A stretch of 64,000 nt of DNA from Caballeronia sp. SEWSISQ10-4 2 (GTDB lineage: Bacteria > Pseudomonadota > Gammaproteobacteria > Burkholderiales > Burkholderiaceae): positions 62,001 to 126,000 of the forward strand of contig NZ_JALPRJ010000015.1 in assembly GCF_030464885.1 (NCBI RefSeq), read 5' to 3'. Every line of letters begins with the position of its first letter. Positions within the stretch are counted from its first letter, which is position 1. Below the pieces are notes generated by a model that did not search any database, had not been told where the DNA came from, and worked only from the letters and a program-made list of their open reading frames with translations. The translations under genes were made by a program, and so were the position numbers. Below, piece after piece: positions 62,336 to 64,000 of the stretch.

Positions 62336-64000
62336 TCAGCCTATCTGCTCAAGTTCCTCATGTGCCTCGAGCCATTGCGCCTCGAGCGCTTCTAATTGCC
62401 CGTTCACATCGGCCTGACGACGAATCGACTCGGTCAGTTGGGTCTTCATGGCGGGTTCGTAACTGGCGGCATCGGCAACGAAAATATCCAGCTGCGCTTT
62501 CTCTGCATTCAGCTTGTCCATCTCCTTCTCGATCTTCGAAATCCGCGATTGCAGCGGCTTTTTCAGATGCGAGAGTTTCTGCCGCTCTTGCGCCTCCAGA
62601 CGACGCTGCTCTTTGCGGTTCTGTCCCGAATCCAGCGAATCGTCCGTTGAACCGGCACCGCCCATCTCCTTGGCGGCCGCCCGCTGCTCGGCTGCGTGCT
62701 GCAGCAGCCAGTCGCGATAATCGTCAAGATCGCCATCAAACGATTGCAGCCGATGTTTCGCCACGAGCATGAACGTGTCCGTGGTCGCGCGCAGCAAATG
62801 GCGATCGTGGGAGACCAGAATCAGCGTGCCCTCGAATTGCGCAAGCGCCATGGTGAGCGCGTGACGAGTTTCGAGGTCGAGGTGGTTGGTCGGTTCGTCG
62901 AGCAGCAGCAAATTGGGCTTTTGCCAGATGATCAGCGCGAGCGCGAGCCGCGCTTTCTCTCCGCCGGAAAACGGCGCGATCTTCGCGGTCGCCATCTCGC
63001 CGGAAAAATTGAAGCCTCCGAGGAAGTCGCGTAGTTCCTGTTCGCGCGTGTCGGGCGCAAGCCGGGCGACGTGTTGCAGCGCGGAGTCTTCGGGGCGCAA
63101 CGTTTCGAGCTGATGCTGCGCGAAATAGCCGATACGCAAGCCCTTGCCCTCGCGCACCGTGCCGCTTAGCGCTTCAAGCGTGCCGGCCAGCGTCTTGATA
63201 AGCGTCGATTTCCCCTGACCGTTCGCACCCAGCAAGCCGATCCGCTGACCGTTCTGAATGGACAGCGTGACGCCTTCCACGATAGGCACTTCACCCGCTT
63301 CCGTGTGGTAACCGCAGCGCACGGCATCCATCACCATCATCGGGTTCGGCGCGGCGTCCGGCATGCGGAATTCGAAGGTGAACGGCGAAGACGCGTGCGC
63401 CGGCGCGATGATCTCCATCCGCTCCAGCGCCTTCACGCGGCTTTGCGCCTGTTTCGCCTTGGTCGCTTGTGCCTTGAACCGGTTGATGAAGCTCTGCAGG
63501 TGTTCCACCGTCTTTTGCTGCTTCACATACGCGCTTTGTTGCAACGCCATCTGCTGCGCGCGCAGGATTTCAAACTGGCTGTAATTGCCGCCGTAACGTT
63601 TGATCTGCCGATTCTCCAGATGCAAGGTGACGTTGCAGACCGAATCGAGGAATTCGCGATCGTGCGAGATCACGATCAGCGTTCCCGGATAGCGATGCAG
63701 CCAGTCTTCCAGCCACACGATCGCATCGAGATCCAGGTGGTTCGTGGGTTCGTCGAGCAGCAGCAGGTCCGAACGGCACATCAGCGCCTGCGCGAGGTTC
63801 AGGCGCATGCGCCAGCCGCCCGAAAAACTCGTCACCGGTTCCTTCGTTTGGGCGAGCGTGAAACCCAGGCCGATCAGCAGGGTTTCGGCGCGCGCGGGCG
63901 CTGTATAACCGTCGGCGTCGGCGAAAGCGGCGTGCGCCTCAGCTTCAGCGGCGCCATCGTGCACCGCTGAAGCCGCCGCAATCCGCGCTTCGATGCGGCG
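62336..64000 (-). CDS. ABC-F family ATPase, YheS-like (5' end beyond the window)
   Basis: 555 codons are visible; the start lies beyond 64000. The second half of the first ABC module (signature SFSGGWRMRLNLAQALMCRS, Walker B LLLLDEPTNHLDLDAIVWLE) is followed by the ABC-F linker (KQQKTVEHLQSFINRFKAQA) and the complete second module (Walker A LGANGQGKSTLIKT, signature FSGGEKARLALALI). A coiled-coil tail (LSHLKKPLQSRISKIEKEMD) closes it. There are no membrane segments. YheS-like proteins act on the ribosome in relief of stalling. Its convergent neighbour is the DUF2866-like gene. Confidence 0.88.
   Translation of the reverse strand, partial: RRIEARIAAASAVHDGAAEAEAHAAFADADGYTAPARAETLLIGLGFTLAQTKEPVTSFSGGWRMRLNLAQALMCRSDLLLLDEPTNHLDLDAIVWLEDWLHRYPGTLIVISHDREFLDSVCNVTLHLENRQIKRYGGNYSQFEILRAQQMALQQSAYVKQQKTVEHLQSFINRFKAQATKAKQAQSRVKALERMEIIAPAHASSPFTFEFRMPDAAPNPMMVMDAVRCGYHTEAGEVPIVEGVTLSIQNGQRIGLLGANGQGKSTLIKTLAGTLEALSGTVREGKGLRIGYFAQHQLETLRPEDSALQHVARLAPDTREQELRDFLGGFNFSGEMATAKIAPFSGGEKARLALALIIWQKPNLLLLDEPTNHLDLETRHALTMALAQFEGTLILVSHDRHLLRATTDTFMLVAKHRLQSFDGDLDDYRDWLLQHAAEQRAAAKEMGGAGSTDDSLDSGQNRKEQRRLEAQERQKLSHLKKPLQSRISKIEKEMDKLNAEKAQLDIFVADAASYEPAMKTQLTESIRRQADVNGQLEALEAQWLEAHEELEQIG

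Overview
This is a chromosomal window from a betaproteobacterium of the Burkholderiaceae, most likely Paraburkholderia or Caballeronia. The evidence is high GC with strong GC3 bias, housekeeping gene order (slyD, mutS, suhB, trmJ, cysE, lpxH, ppi, cysS, accA, tilS, lysC), tRNAs with encoded CCA, and a small DUF2866-like gene that I associate with that group. There is no rRNA operon, CRISPR array, prophage or intact insertion sequence. Species cannot be fixed from this window.

Layout. 1-2.1 kb: start of a small lipoprotein gene, the roxA-like ribosomal oxygenase, and divergent slyD. 2.13-2.50 kb: a structured non-coding element between slyD and its terminator that resembles an IS200/IS605-type (IscB/HEARO) omega-RNA without a nuclease gene. 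2.6-6.7 kb: mutS and a coupled secreted phosphoesterase-like protein. 6.8-22.1 kb: an ElaB-like protein, lplT copy 1, suhB, trmJ, cysE, lpxH-ppiB, ppiA, a TPR protein, cysS, an alkA-like glycosylase, accA, tilS and lysC. 22.3-28 kb is the most accessory part: tRNA-Ser(GCU), an orphan higA-like antitoxin, a divergent XRE/MmyB-like regulator and double NTF2-like gene, an SSB-like protein, a small winged-helix regulator, a membrane protein, and two paralogous Pro/Tyr-rich secreted proteins.

28-35 kb: fabI, then the four-gene yejABEF peptide ABC importer, then a C40 cell-wall peptidase with a near-consensus promoter. 36-39 kb: a [2Fe-2S] subunit and a three-haem cytochrome c form a residual operon from which the molybdenum subunit seems deleted, leaving its Tat leader out of frame with the best start. 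A Tat-type patatin lipoprotein follows. 39-41.3 kb: gltX and tRNA-Ala(GGC), tRNA-Glu(UUC) and tRNA-Asp(GUC). 41.5-49 kb: a GNAT enzyme, an AraC regulator, a gamma-glutamylcyclotransferase-like protein, aceB, a haloacid dehalogenase, a LysR regulator, a universal stress protein and aceA, so both glyoxylate-bypass enzymes are here.

49-64 kb: a DEAD-box helicase with an RGG-like tail, acyl-CoA-binding protein, tsaB-rimI-udg-DUF1853, thiamine salvage thiM-thiE-thiD, lplT copy 2, alr, radA, the DUF2866-like gene and the C-terminal part of a YheS-like ABC-F ATPase running off the end.

The points most worth a second look are the solo omega-RNA-like element, the collapsed Mo/FeS/cytochrome oxidoreductase operon, the Shine-Dalgarno-masking hairpin before the first Pro/Tyr-rich gene, and a perfect 16-bp palindrome upstream of aceA.
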